Shown: piece after piece, positions 27,542 through 41,904 of the stretch
How positions within the stretch are numbered: position 1 is the stretch's first letter
Layout: each line of letters opens with the position of its first letter
Assembly: GCA_026929865.2 (NCBI GenBank)
Contig: CM049416.1
Coordinates: 7,908,001-7,972,000, forward strand
Direction: 5' to 3'
Source: Hyperoplus lanceolatus
Lineage: Eukaryota; Chordata; Actinopteri; Uranoscopiformes; Ammodytidae
Length of the DNA: 64,000 nt
Notes under the pieces: model-generated
What the model was told of the DNA's origin: nothing
The model's database searches: none
What the model saw: only the letters and a program-made list of their open reading frames with translations
Translations under genes and position numbers: made by a program

Positions 27542-28521
27542 TTAAGATTGCATTCATCACCCCTATAATGCATAGCTATCAAGCTATCATTTATTTGGGC
27601 CACAACCTGGACTATCAGAATATGTGTGCTGCAGTGATGTCGTTTGAATGTAGGAAACTATCAATTAGACATTGAAAAAAGCAAAAAAATATCTCACAAT
27701 TATTTATTGATATGACACAAAAAGGCACATTGATTAAGCTTGATATTGCTTAAAACACTTCTTCTTAGTCTTGGGAGTCAAAAAGTGATGAGAAAATTCT
27801 AAAATAAATATAAGTTATACATAATAGAAACTATTCATGCTCTTTTAAAAGTCCATAGGCTTTTTCCCTGCATTTATGCTAATGACCACATGTTTACAGG
27901 CGATTAGCATAAATCCCTAACTAAAATATGCGATGAAAACGGATTTTATATGGCATTAAAGAACAACATCGGATCTAACAGTATGGATTCATTTTTCAAA
28001 GTTCCCGAAAATACCTAGGCTACAAGCTCCTGACTGGATAAGCTCCTGTAAAGGCTATGAGTGATCCAAAAAGAGCGACAACACACAGTCTACTAAAAAC
28101 GGAACAGAGGTTGCGGTTTATAGATAAAATAAAATAAAATGACGATTGGGCTCAGAGGGTTTTTAACACTGGTGGTCATGTAGCAACACATTTTAGCAAC
28201 TTACTCTCTCTCTCTCTCTTTCCTTCTTTCTTCGCTCTTCCGTTTCACTCGCTGCTAGAATCAATGTAACTTTACAACCGTGTTGGCCTACTACTGCCAA
28301 CAACTGCTACACTCGCTGTTAGGTTATTTTTCTTCTTTGATGTTGGCTACGTGATGATGTGCTGCGCAATTTATGTTACGCGCTGCCCATTTTCTAAAAG
28401 GAGCTACTTACCAAAAAAAAGAAAAGAAAATGAGGAGCAGAAGGATTTTTATAGCAGCGGCGGAGAATATACAGCAGCGGCGGTGCACCACTGCTGTGAG
28501 CGTGTGGGAAACACTGGGTTG

Positions 28522-30209
<1,688 letters not shown>

Positions 30210-31890
30210 GTCCCAAGGTTTTCCAAACTAAGTGTTTACCAGCGGCAGTGTAGCGTTGTGCCCAAATCTCATCGCTCAATATTCCCCCGGAAACGACTAC
30301 ACAACGGCTGCTCCCAAATCTGATTGGTGTTATTTGTAAGTCAGCCTAAATCTCAGAGAAGCTTCACACACAAATGGAACAGGGCTTACTAATCCATTTG
30401 TAAGGCAATAGGCAGGCAAACAGGCAGGGGAGAGCTTGCCAAGTGTTGTAATCACAACTAAAGATGATGAGCCCCACTCCCTTTCCTCTACACTCTACAG
30501 TAGTGTGTGTCTGTGTGTGTGTTTTTGTGTTCATTTGCATGTTTGTCCTACATCGCCTCCTTTTACTGAACTGTGACAAGTGAGCGAGAAAATGAATCGG
30601 TATCAAGTGGATAATCTACAAAAGTACACTAGGAGCTTTTCCACCTTATGCAAGTCCCCCGCTCATTCATTTGCCGATACCACGCAATCTCTCTGAGAAC
30701 AACAACAAGCCGGCGATATGAGTTTTGAAAAGGCAGTAATTGTAAGCAGGTTGGGGAATAAATTAGAATGATGACAAAATACAGAGATAAATCCAGCTTA
30801 AGAGAGATGTACGCCACTGTTTATTTGATTTCAGCTTTTCTCTCTATCCAGCACTGTCTCCCTCCCTCATTCCTGATCTTTTTTAGTGGGGTGGAAAAAT
30901 GGATTTTTGTCAGCGATTTGGCCCTGAAATAGCTTATTGTCTAAGGCAACCGCTGTGCGGGTGCAACGTCAACATCACATGTATGTGCGAACACTCGCCT
31001 GTTTCCATGGGGAGTAATGGCCGTGGAAGTGTGTATTGGCTCTGCTGGCACAATACGCCACTGTGCTCATTGGTTTAGACTGGTTGTGTGTGTGTGTGTG
31101 TTTCTGTTTGCCGTGTGTGTGTGTTTATGTACTTCTATAGTCTCTCTTGTTGATATTTATAGCTGAAAGAATTCTAGTATGAAGGGGGCGGGGGAAGGAG
31201 GAACGTAGGGAGCAAGAGGGGGTGGGTGACAGAGGGAAGTAAGGAATAAAGGAATGAAGAACAGAAAGGACGAGAGGATCTGCAAACTAGAATAAGTGAA
31301 TCGGCCGTCAGCTTTTTCATTCTTTCATTCCGTCTCACTTTTTATGTCTTTATTTCCCCAATTTAGTACTTTAACTCTCCTCTTGTGCTCTTACATCACA
31401 ATGTCAGACACAGAAGGATTTGAACTCTCTTGGCAATTTGAGGGCAACTTTTAAGACTAACACTTTGTGTCATGTAGATTTGTAAAATGGAAACCCATTA
31501 ACCTACATTAAAGTTTGATGACCCACAGCAGTCAGTGTGGCTATATGTACTTGACCAAGACAGTGATCTTCTACCTGTCCAATACAAGTTATCACGGAAT
31601 GCTTTAAAGACTGTGACTCAATGATAAAGTGTCTACCCAAATGTGAAACACAGTATATAGAAACATGTACAGTTAAAAAAAACTTGATAAGTCCAAGAGG
31701 TACATTTGAGGGTCAAAAGTTCAAGATAAAAGTTGAAGAAAAAAAGCAAAGAAATTGTTTAGAGCTTGCTTATAATCTTGTATTTTTCTCTCTCTATTTC
31801 TCTCCGTTACTTATTCTATACTTATTTAATACAAATGGATTGGAACACAAAATGGATGCACTTGGTTATCCACATTAAGATGTCATATAT
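30210..31890. other. Spacer with purine-rich tract
   Basis: No gene is recognised. A strongly purine-biased, G-rich stretch lies at about 31180-31275. TG-rich short runs occur near 31085-31120. The block at about 30640-30830 is complex, non-repetitive sequence that could hold a conserved element, but this cannot be judged without alignment. Confidence 0.45.
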
Positions 31891-32132
31891 GGGGTGGCAG
31901 TGGCGAAGTGGGCAGGGAGGTCGCCTCTGAAATGTAGGGTCAGAGGTTCGATCCCCCGTCTACCCGCCACATGTCGAAGTGTCCTTGGGCAAGACATTGA
32001 ACCCCCGAATTGCTCCCGATAGTTAGCTTGCACCCTACGTGGTAGTTGCTTCTATCGGTGTATGAATGTGAGTGTTATTGGGTGAATGTGTACAAAACAA
32101 TGAAAAGTGCTATATAAGTGGAGTCTATTTAT
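31891..32132 (+). mobile_element. tRNA-derived SINE
   Basis: The head resembles a tRNA gene with an RNA polymerase III internal promoter: A box TGGCGAAGTGGGC (31901-31913) and B box GGTTCGATCC (31945-31954), spaced as in tRNA genes. The body contains GTCGAAGTGTCCTTGGGCAA and ATTGCTCCCGAT, and the tail contains AAAAGTGCTATATAAGTG, all familiar from a common teleost SINE. No terminal duplication could be fixed. Family name not assigned. Confidence 0.85.
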
Positions 32133-32177
32133 ATTGGTGAAATTAATGAGTTTTGTTCTGTTCTTCTTTGTGTCTAG

Positions 32178-32254
32178 GAGTGAGGGGGCTTAGTGGACAA
32201 GGAGCTGATTTCTTCTGGACATTTTCCTCTTCAGTTTGCCCCATCAAGTATCTG
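32178..32254 (+). other. Candidate 77-bp host exon (weak)
   Basis: A pyrimidine-rich stretch ending TTTGTGTCTAG precedes the segment and a strong donor GTAAGT follows it (32255-32260). One frame is open throughout after two leading bases and reads VRGLSGQGADFFWTFSSSV then CPIKYL, ending in phase 0. The other two frames have stops. I recognise no protein family, and no neighbouring exon can be placed. It could be a real exon of an intron-rich gene or chance. Confidence 0.25.
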
Positions 32255-32609
32255 GTAAGTGCTCAACTAAATCTTCTATTCGCCTACCACTGTTTTACCT
32301 ACACACCTACCCAAAGAAAGCTATTTTTTCCTGAAGGCTATTTTTGACACATTTTCCTTTTTTGGTACTGACTGTTAATCATACAGGTTAAAATAAACTC
32401 TGGTAAGTAGATGCCCACAGCATAAGGATAGTTGTGTAGCCTCACTAGACAATGCAATGCAGTGCAGTCAAAAGTTTCATACTGAGTAAAAGAGCTATTA
32501 ATATCCTTGATAAATGTCTCCCGTCGTTGCTTTTATAAGACATTGCAAAATACGGTACAATTATGGATGTTCTCTGCGGTCGCTGCAGACATGTATGAGT
32601 ATTCTCCTT
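32255..32609. other. Spacer, nothing recognised
   Basis: No gene or repeat identified. Confidence 0.5.
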
Positions 32610-32870
32610 GCGATAGCGAGATAACAAAAAAGTAATCTCCTCTTATTATTACTCATTATGTTAAATGCTGTTATCTTGAGATCATCTGTTATTATGTTAT
32701 CTTGAGAAAACAAATGCTATTTTGAGATAACGCGATAATCACAAAAAGGTTGCTCCCTCTTATGTTCATTATTTCGTTATCACGAGTAATAACAAGAAAA
32801 CAATTGATAATTTCCTCTTATTACTTGTAATATTAGTTTGAGTTACTATCTTGTGATCTCGAGAAAACTT
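32610..32870. repeat. Cluster of GTTATCTTGAGA-type motifs
   Basis: Variants of GTTATCTTGAGA and their inverted forms (GAGATAAC, GTTATCACGAG, TCTCGAGAAAAC) recur about eight times on both strands, interspersed with TTATTACT motifs. It looks like a degenerate palindromic simple-repeat family. No coding potential. Confidence 0.6.
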
Positions 32871-33470
<600 letters not shown>

Positions 33471-34359
33471 TTCTATGTGTGAAGAAGTCCAGACAGCGTG
33501 TGTCAAGGCAGTGTCATGATCACAGATTGCGGCCTCATCACTGCTCTGCTGGGGAGATTTAGCTGGCACTGTTTACACTGACCGTGGCCCGTATGTGTAT
33601 AGATGTAGTGTTTGTCGCAGTCGTGTCAGATCCGTCATGAGTCTGCCCAATGCGTGCGTGGCGACCTGGGGTGACCTTTTTCTGCATGTTTCCCTGTTCC
33701 CACGTTTGTGTGTGTGTGTGTCCTGGGCTGCAGGCAGGGAAAGTCCCTGTCTCCGCTGTGCCAAAGAGTTGGAGGGGACACCCCGTTCATCTGTGTTTGG
33801 GTGAGATGGTTTGGTTGTGGGAGTTCCCCGTCACTTAGAGAGAAGGGCTGGTCTTCTGCTTTGGTTTCATCAGAGTTTTGTAGCGTCTGTGAATTCATTC
33901 TTTGAGTATTCCGCTTCTGTATTTGCTAAGCACCAAATGATGTCATCAGTGTGTCACACACCCTTTACATTTTCTTAAACTTTGTCCCTATTGGCCCATC
34001 ATACACTCTCTGACACTTCATTCTAGATTACAAATTATCACATTGTATTCGTGGATGAGAACACAAATAGGAACTTTTCCAGTTCTTGTATTCTGTCAAA
34101 TCAATTTTTGTCACATAGTCGTTAGAAAATAATTTGTCATGATGGAATGCAGAAGGATGCAGAAGTTTTGTTTTTGACATGCACCACTGAACCAAAAGAC
34201 TGGCTCTACTTTAAGATATATAAACCCTGTCCTAATAGTAACAGTCAGTGAAAAGGCCCCGCATCCCATGGAGCATCTCCCTGCAGGAAATATGCTATTC
34301 TCCATATGATGCTGTTAATTAGCTCAGTTCCATATCGTGCTGTGTATGTCTTATGCCCA
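33471..34359. other. Spacer, no supported gene
   Basis: Overlapping open frames on both strands at about 33600-33900 reflect local GC content. A possible splice-like segment at about 33735-33802 (acceptor-like CTGCAG, donor-like GTGAGA) is open in more than one frame and is not called. Confidence 0.4.
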
Positions 34360-34960
<601 letters not shown>

Positions 34961-34984
34961 TTGTACAGCCAGTATATTGTATAC

Positions 34985-35156
34985 ACTCACAAAGGAGAGA
35001 GATAGAGAGAGAGGAGAATGGGGAGGTGAATGGCAACAATGATGGACAAGGGGAGAGGAGAGAGAGACCTGGGGTGTGAGGGGACATTAAAGAATGGAAA
35101 AGAGAGGAAGGATAGAGGAGAGGAGGGAAGGAGAAGAGAAGAGGGGGGGGGGTTAA
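34985..35156. repeat. Purine-rich tract
   Basis: Strongly G/A-biased on the plus strand with GAGA clusters and a run of about ten G near 35144-35153. Low-complexity DNA, not coding. Confidence 0.8.
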
Positions 35157-35390
35157 TGAGGAGTCATGCCTCACTGTGTTACATCAGGTAGGAGTCCCTG
35201 TCTTCCTGTCTGATGTCATCAGAGGAGGCTCCTCTCCAGCACCAGCAGCTCCTCCTGTGTCAAGGTTACAACACATTAATATTCACAGTCTACTGCCTGC
35301 CTGGCCTCACTCCAGGCCTTCTTAGGCTCCCTCCTTCTCTGTCTTTCTCTTCACACGCACGCATGCATGCACACACGCACACACAGACAA

Positions 35391-35393
<3 letters not shown>

Positions 35394-35438
<45 letters not shown>

Positions 35439-35520
35439 CTCGATGCACACTCAACGTGCCAGCATCTGCTCACACTTACAGAGCTTCTTCTTACTTTTTG
35501 CTCCATCAAGCACATGCATG

Positions 35521-35552
<32 letters not shown>

Positions 35553-35555
35553 ACG
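35394..35555. repeat. (CA)n array, poly-C run and second CA run
   Basis: CA repeat at 35394-35437, then a run of about 17 C at 35522-35538 leading straight into a further CA run to 35554. Confidence 0.95.
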
Positions 35556-36046
35556 CACAATCAATTGCTGAATTTATGGAACATGATATTGATATTATTC
35601 TGCCATATTGTCGTTTTTTTTCTACAGTCATTCACTTAGGCTGCTTTAAAAGCACTGCAGTTTGTAGGTGACTCATTTGAAGACTCCCCTGTACAGTAGT
35701 GTGTGTATATGTGTGTTCCGCCAAGTGGTCATTTATTTTCACAGCCCTAAAAGGAGAACAAGTGTTTTGTCTTTGCCCTTCTTTGCACGTGAGTTTGTGT
35801 GGATTGGGGCTTGGATGCCATGTTGATAAAAGAGGGTTTTGTACAAAACATAGGGTGAAACGTATGAATGTCATGCTGTGTGTTGCGGATATAAGTTTTA
35901 AAAAAAACTTTGCACAATAGCATCTCTTCGAGATCTTGAGAAAGTTCAATTTGGCTATGCATGTGTGGACATATCGGAAAGGTTATGTCTGTTTTAATGT
36001 GAATCTTACATGTGATAGGATGACTGTGAATTGTGAGTGTGTAGGC

Positions 36047-36079
<33 letters not shown>

Positions 36080-36749
36080 TCTTCCAGAAATCCCTTCCTG
36101 TTTATTCATTGAGTGTGTTCCATTTTGTCCTGTGCTGTTAAATGTTTCATCCTAGCAAAGTCATGATGGGACCCCCTGGGGATGAGGCATCTGCCCACCC
36201 GGCCACATGCTGAATTATACATGACAGCACAGGACAGTGTATGCCACTATGTGTGTGTTTGGGTGTGTGCGTGAGAGAGAGAGAGCATTTCTAGGTGTCA
36301 CTGAGGGAAGTGTCCACTTTATTGCGTGACTCTGTTTCAGATATGCACTGAGCTGTCTTCATTTGTATTTTGTCTGGCATGGCATGCCCTCTCTCTGTGT
36401 GTGCTAGGGGTTGTATTGTGTAGTATTGTAGAGAATCCTTTTTCAAAAATGCGAAATCAAACAGTTGACCAAGGGGCTGATTTGTGTTGCCAGACCTACT
36501 TTATTTATCAGCACTATTTTGTTCTAGAGTGCTGTGCTAGAGGACTTTTCACAAAAAATTACTTTTTCATTTCAACTACAGTAGTACTTTAGCTGAGTCG
36601 TATAGTATGACAATAATTCACAGGTAAGGGGCTCAGTGTCTTGTTAGACACATTTTTGTCCCCTTGCTTTTGAGGTATAGTTTATAAGTGACACTTTTTG
36701 CTATAAAAATGGCTCAAGTGTAGTAATTTATTCTTGTGCCCTCAATCAC
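35556..36749. other. Spacer with short TG run
   Basis: A TG run lies at about 36051-36079 and a GA tract at 36273-36285. No gene recognised. Confidence 0.5.
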
Positions 36750-37630
36750 TTAAAGGATTACTTGACCGATACGGAATCGGCGTTCCATCATTATAAAATG
36801 GCTATTATAATATAAGGAAAGAGGTTTGTCTTGACTCAGTCTTCCCTTGGTCCAGCTATCCTGATAATCCACACCCCACATCCTACATATTTTGGGATGG
36901 ATGACGCGAAACGCCGAGGACAACAGACCACTAGTTCTGCACATTTTTATGCCCACCAATAAGGAAGGGACGGGACCTCCCTTACGAGATGTAAACAGAA
37001 TGTCCGCCATGTTTCTTCCCCACGAAGCGAGAAGCCAAGTCTTGAAAAACTCCGACCAAGGACATTTTCCGTTTGAAATTTGAGGAGGAAGAGTAAAAGC
37101 TAGCTGCACCAGCTTTTTCTTTATATGTCCATGGTGAGGACGAGGGGCCCGAGCCAGTGTGAACTGGTGGATTTGCGGCGTTCACTGTTAGAAATGTCAC
37201 CGTAGCTTTGCACCACATGGACAGAGGGACCCTGGAGATATATTCCAGTATTGAGAAGTTGAACTGGAGGCGTCAGCCACAGCCCGCAGGGAGAGACGGA
37301 CGTTGACCACAACACAGTAAGTTTTTATTTTTACTCATTCACCTCCACACATCTTGCGTTTGCGTCTGCCTTTCTCCCCCCCTGGCACTTGTGTTATCAG
37401 AGCTGCCACACAGCGCTTTATTAATGGGAATTATCAAAGATAAACTCTATGTAGCAACAGGCTGGTAAAAGCAGCGCTGCAGCAGTGATACACTGACTAT
37501 GTGAGCAGGGGCGCCGACAGAGATTTTGGGCCACATGAAAAGATATCACTCTGGGCCCCCAACCAGGCCACGCCAAACAAATGCAATGTTCTGTAACGGA
37601 ATGTCCAGAACAGACCCATTGAAGCTTAAA

Positions 37631-37705
37631 ATACCTAAACTACCTATAACTCTATTCATACAGGCGAGATACCTAAACTACCTATAACTCTATTCATACA
37701 GGCGT
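37631..37705. repeat. 38-bp tandem duplication
   Basis: Two consecutive copies of a unit starting ATACCTAAACTACCTATAAC, nearly identical, inside the left arm of the hAT element at 37506. Confidence 0.9.
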
Positions 37706-37725
37706 GCACCTATGTTGAAGTCCAA

Positions 37726-39117
37726 TAGGGGTGTAACGATACACGTATTTGTACCGTACCGTGACGGTACAGGCACGTATTTGGTGTTACAGAGGTGGAC
37801 CGCGGTCCGTTCGTGGCGTAGCCTACATAGCGTTAATATATGGCGAATGTACAGGCTTGTTTTGCGGTGTGGAACTTAAAACTTGTAGTCGGAGTTCCCC
37901 CCGGACCATTTAGCCTCCGGCTCGCTCGCACGTGCGCAGTAGCAGCCAGCGAGAGTCTGTTATCTCCATGGTGAGCACAGCATGAGGGTGCAGTGTTGCT
38001 AACTTAGCAACTTTTCAGAGCCCTCTGGCGACTTTTTTTTTCAAAAAAGCGACTAGCGACAAATCTAGCTACTTTTTCTGGTGTTATTGGTGACTTTTGG
38101 AGACTGTTGCTAAAGCATGTATCGCTCTTTACTTCTAAACGAGCAGCGGCTGGCTCCCGAGGCTCCTGCCTCCTCCCAGAGCACTGATAGGCGGCCGAGT
38201 CCTCACGCAGCAGTCCCTCCCAGCTGCGGTCAGAGCAGGAGATACACACCTCTCCGCTCAAGTGTTCCGTTTGCATCACTATTAGCAGTTGTAGCAGTTC
38301 CCCCTCTTCTACAGTCTATGAGTAGTGCAAATAAAGATGTTATACAGTGCTTTCGAACAGAGAGCGAACTGCATGGCGAAAGACAACAGGAAACCGGAGC
38401 TTGCAGGCGTACCCCTGTCATTCAAATCCCGCTTGAGGGATAACTTCGGATTCCAGTAGAATTATGAAAACAGTGATAAATGTGTGGAACAATGTCGGCA
38501 CACAGGTTATTGTTTCACCGCGATCGCCTATAGGAGCCAACCATGGACATATAAAGGGAGCCAAAACGTCGAACACGCATACGCATTTGAAAAGGCACCA
38601 TCCAGGTCTTACTATCGTTACTGTGAAGAAAAATCGAGCTGTGCAAACACAGACAGTATTTTCTTTTTTATACTGAAAATACATAAGCTGTCATTTAATT
38701 AATGCTGCAGTTGCACTTTTATTTGATAATTGTTATATTTATAAGAGCACTTAGAGCTGCAGTAATATATTTTTTTTAAAGTCAAAAATACCTTAAAGAA
38801 GACATACCCTTTTTTTACATACCAGCTTACAGAGCCTGCTGAGCATTAACACTGGCTTTTTTTTCACTGCAATTTTAGTTTATGCTGCACATTCACTAGT
38901 ATTTAATATTTTTTTTATTTATTGGAGAATTGCAGCAGTATTCTTTTTAGATTTGTTAGGCCTATGCATTTTATTTGTATGTTACATAGGCCTACTGTCA
39001 GCTAGTTAAAACTGTTCATTCTCCCTTAACTATGAACCGTACCGTACTGTACCGTACCGTGACTTCAAAACCGAGGTACGTACCGAACCGTGACTTTAGT
39101 GTACCGTTACACCCCTA
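37726..39117. mobile_element. 1.39-kb hAT-type element
   Basis: Termini TAGGGGTGTAACGATACACG and the reversed right end TAGGGGTGTAACGGTACACT are flanked by the exact 8-bp duplication AAGTCCAA (37718-37725 and 39118-39125). Subterminal GTACCGTACCG repeats occur at both ends. It carries the CCATGGACATATAAAG motif at 38541-38556. No transposase frame recognised. Confidence 0.92.
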
Positions 39118-39330
39118 AAGTCCAATACTAAAGGCCTACAATACACTGACACTGAGCTGTTAAAATACAACACTGTGCAAATGTTCAACATTCTGCAGAT
39201 AATTCTCTATACGATGCAAGGCTAATATTCTGGAAAACAAATCTGCTACAGGCCATGTCTTACGGTGAAAATCACATTTTATTTTTTCAATTCTCAAATG
39301 AAAAAAATCAACATTAATTGTGGTGTCAAT

Positions 39331-40603
39331 GGCCCTCATTTATCAATCTTGCGTAGACCAGAAAAATGGGTGTACGTACATTTCCACGCAAATCTCGGCA
39401 TTTATCAATATGGACGTGAGCGTAGAGTACGCTCAAATCCCACGCCAGCTCTCAGCTCGTGTTGGACAATTATTAGAAGATAATACAAATGCAGTGCAAA
39501 TAAGACCGAAATAAAGATATGAATCACTTAAAAATGTGCAGCTTATGGTGTGAAACTGAGTAGGAGAGCTGATTCAATGGCACACACCAGCCACTTAGGA
39601 GCGCTGCATGGGACTGCGTAAGGGCAGTTGTCTTGGAGCAGGGACACTGAGGCACAGGGGCTGCATTCATTCAAAATGTTAGCCTAAGTATTAAATATGT
39701 AGTAGGCCTACACTGCTCTTTATGATACAAAAAAATACACGGCACAACATTCAGCTTAACATTTTATTTATTTGACGCACTTTGTAGATGTTAGTTCCTC
39801 TTTTAATATGTCATTGATGCTAAAGCGAGCGACTTATTTCCACCGTTTACCGGCACGTTGTTCCGATCTGCTGGTGGAGCAGGACGGTGGGCGCTCTCAC
39901 AGCCGATCGCTGCCGGGTCGGCTTGTGCAGCTGACGGCCGGGCTGACCACTCGTGCCAAGCGCATGCTGTCATACAGTAAAACGCAAAATGTGTTATTTT
40001 TAGTTTTTAAAACCATTTTGTGTAGCCTAGTGCTATCTAAAAGGGCCAATACATTCTAATCATTAAAATCTCTGCAGACGTGTATTTATTTTATGGGGAC
40101 CATTATCCGACAGTTGGTGCGTCTTTTTCTCCACTTATATTATGCCCTCAGTCCCGCACCCCCAGTTGGTTGCATTTCAGAACAGCAACACGCTTTTTTT
40201 AGTGGCGACACCAACGCTGTCAACACCAACGCTGTTGACCGCAGCAGTTATTTCCTTCCTAACTGCTGCCTTCTGTCGTTCTTTGATGCTGCTTGTAGGC
40301 TAATGCTCCGAAATGAAACCCTTTTTTTTCTACTTTTGCTGTTATTCTGTCAATTTCTACTTCAGGGAAGTGCCGTATTGCGCATATCCATGTCGTAAAA
40401 TCTCTGTGCGAGGCCTCTAAACTGAGAAAATATAAGGGCGTGATACGCTCGTTTTCATCCGCCGCATTTATCAATAATGGCCTGGCGTACGCTGAGATTG
40501 GCGAGATACGACTGTTTGATAAATCCCACGCGATACCTGGCGTAGGGAGGTATTTGCGCCAGAATCTGCACCAGTTTCCACGCAAGTTTGATAAATGAGG
40601 GCC
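39331..40603. mobile_element. 1.27-kb TIR element with GGCCCTCATTTATCAA ends
   Basis: Both ends read GGCCCTCATTTATCAA inward, followed by CTTGCGT. The flanks share AAT on each side (39328-39330 and 40604-40606), a possible 3-bp target duplication. Repeats of GATAAATG and CGTACGC-like motifs lie near both ends. Superfamily uncertain, perhaps PIF/Harbinger-like. Non-coding. Confidence 0.82.
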
Positions 40604-40927
40604 AATGTACGTAATATAACTCTTTAAATTAACAAATTGCGTCATCTACATGAATATCAAAAAGACATACTGTCGCTCTTTCTTTCTTTCCTTCCTCTCT
40701 TTTCGCTTTTGATATACTGACTTTTGTCGTTGAGACATGATTCAATCATCCCCCGTTAATCACTCTCAATAGTGGCACGGGATGCGGATAGGGTTGCCAC
40801 CTTGGATTTAGGAAAAAAAGGGACACTTGATGTTTGGGGCGGCGGGCTCGGCCATTATTAGGCTACCAGTTCAGTGTAATGACCTATAATAACCATAAAC
40901 ACCTACAGTGCTTTTTACAGTAGTATA

Positions 40928-41050
40928 TATAAGGAGACTGAGGTGGGAACCCTGGACCCTGTAGGGTGGTCCGGGGGGAGCATTCCCCCGGAAGGAAAAA
41001 ATGCAACCTTTTAAAGTAAAATTCATCAATCTGGTGCCCTTTGAGAAGAA
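40928..41050. mobile_element. Fragment of the CAGTGTTTCCC family
   Basis: Shares GTGGTCC...GGGGG...CCCCC and the stretch ATCTGGTGC(A/C)CTTTGAGA with 25459-25570, the left arm of the element at 25426-28516. No end is preserved. Confidence 0.65.
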
Positions 41051-41136
41051 AATTGTCACCAGTCCCAGGTGCTCAGGCCAGAAATACTGATAATAACTTT
41101 AAATGTCGCATTGTCAAAGAGCTCAGTCATTCATGT

Positions 41137-41328
41137 TGTAAGAGCCAGATTGCATAAAACATAAGAAATTGTTTAATAATATTTGTGGAAGTAATATGTG
41201 TTTTTTTATAATTCATAATACTTTACAGATCATGTTATTTGCTTTTTATAAGTGTATTTTCAGCTAAAGTAATTTTGTAATATTTAATATGTTCAGGCCA
41301 AATGCTTTATTTTTGTGACGTAATGACT
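41137..41328 (+). repeat. Left LTR fragment of the BEL/Pao element
   Basis: 192 bp, nearly identical to 44072-44261. It is cut at GTAATGACTA, where the Tc1 derivative begins; the LTR remainder and everything up to late pol are missing. Confidence 0.8.
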
Positions 41329-41329
41329 A

Positions 41330-41902
41330 TTGGGGGTCTGGGGACTCAGAACCAGTCAGTATCTGGTGTGACCACCATTTGCCTCATGCAGTGCAACACA
41401 TCTTCTTCGCATAGAGTTTATCAGATTGTCAATTGTGGCCTGTGGAATGTTGTTCCACTCCTCTTCAATGGCTGTGCGAAGTTGCTGGAGACGGCTTATG
41501 GTGGAGAAATGAACATTCAATGCACGAGCAACAGATCTGGTTGACATTCCTGCTGTCAGCATGCCAATTGCACGCTCCCTCAATGCTTGTGGCATCTGTG
41601 GCATTTTGCTGTGAGACAAAACTGCACATTTCAGGGTGGCCTTTTATTGTGGACAGTCTAAGGCACAACTGTGCACTAATCATGATGTCAGATCAGCATC
41701 TTGATGTGGCACACCTGTGAGGTGGGATGGATTATCTCAGCAATGCAGAAGTGCTCACTATCACACATTTAGACAGATTTATGAACATTGTTTGAGAGAA
41801 ATGGTACAATTGTGTATCTGGAATGAATTTTAGATCTTTAAGTCCATCTCATGAAAAATAGGAGCAAAAACAAAAGTGTTGCGTTTATATTTTTGTTGAG
41901 TG
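41330..41902 (-). mobile_element. Tc1-like deletion derivative
   Basis: On the minus strand this starts with the TIR CACTCAACAAAAATATAAAC next to TA (41903-41904) and runs to about 41330, bordered by TA at 41328-41329. It is the same family as 63366-64000. The upstream region matches that copy closely up to the transposase. After the first helix-turn-helix codons it jumps to the last codons of the gene and some 3' flank. The 3' TIR is missing. Confidence 0.85.
41356..41619 (-). pseudogene. 87-codon in-frame N-to-C fusion of a Tc1-like transposase
   Basis: A full Tc1-family transposase is about 340 residues. This frame keeps the N-terminal DNA-binding start (ALRERAIGMLTAGMSTRSVA, then NVHFSTISRL, residues about 12-43). 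It then continues in frame with the protein's C-terminus (TAIEEEWNNIPQATIDNLIN, then SMRRRCVALHEANGGHTRY) and a proper stop. The catalytic DDE region is deleted. The junction falls at TCCAGCAACTTC near 41489 and probably used a short shared TCCA. The product, if made, would hold at most one helix-turn-helix. The same start codons are deleted in the copy at 63366-64000. Confidence 0.8.
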
Positions 41903-41904
41903 TA

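Larger units (their letters stand above)
25426..28516. mobile_element. TIR element with CAGTGTTTCCC ends, two insertions inside
   Basis: The left end is CAGTGTTTCCCGCA and the reversed right end CAGTGTTTCCCACA, each followed by an imperfect match in GCAGCGGTG / GCAGTGGTG. The borders share the 5-bp repeat GGTTG (25421-25425 and 28517-28521). The superfamily is not assigned. Inside lie an IS630-like transposase relic element (about 25736-26969) and a TTAA MITE (27031-27541). A fragment of the same family recurs at about 40928-41050. A run of about 16 C lies at 25501-25516. Confidence 0.75.

Noticed and set aside
32610..32870. Possible CRISPR-like array
   Set aside because: Motifs are degenerate, irregularly spaced and on both strands; the genome is a vertebrate.
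33735..33802. Possible exon between CTGCAG and GTGAGA
   Set aside because: Acceptor is next to a TG run, more than one frame is open and no family is recognised; too weak to call.
36750..37109. 119-codon minus-strand frame
   Set aside because: Starts within a TTAA-element-like end and has no domain; probably chance.
40259..40645. 128-codon minus-strand frame
   Set aside because: Runs across the right end of the TIR element 39331-40603 into flank; no motif.
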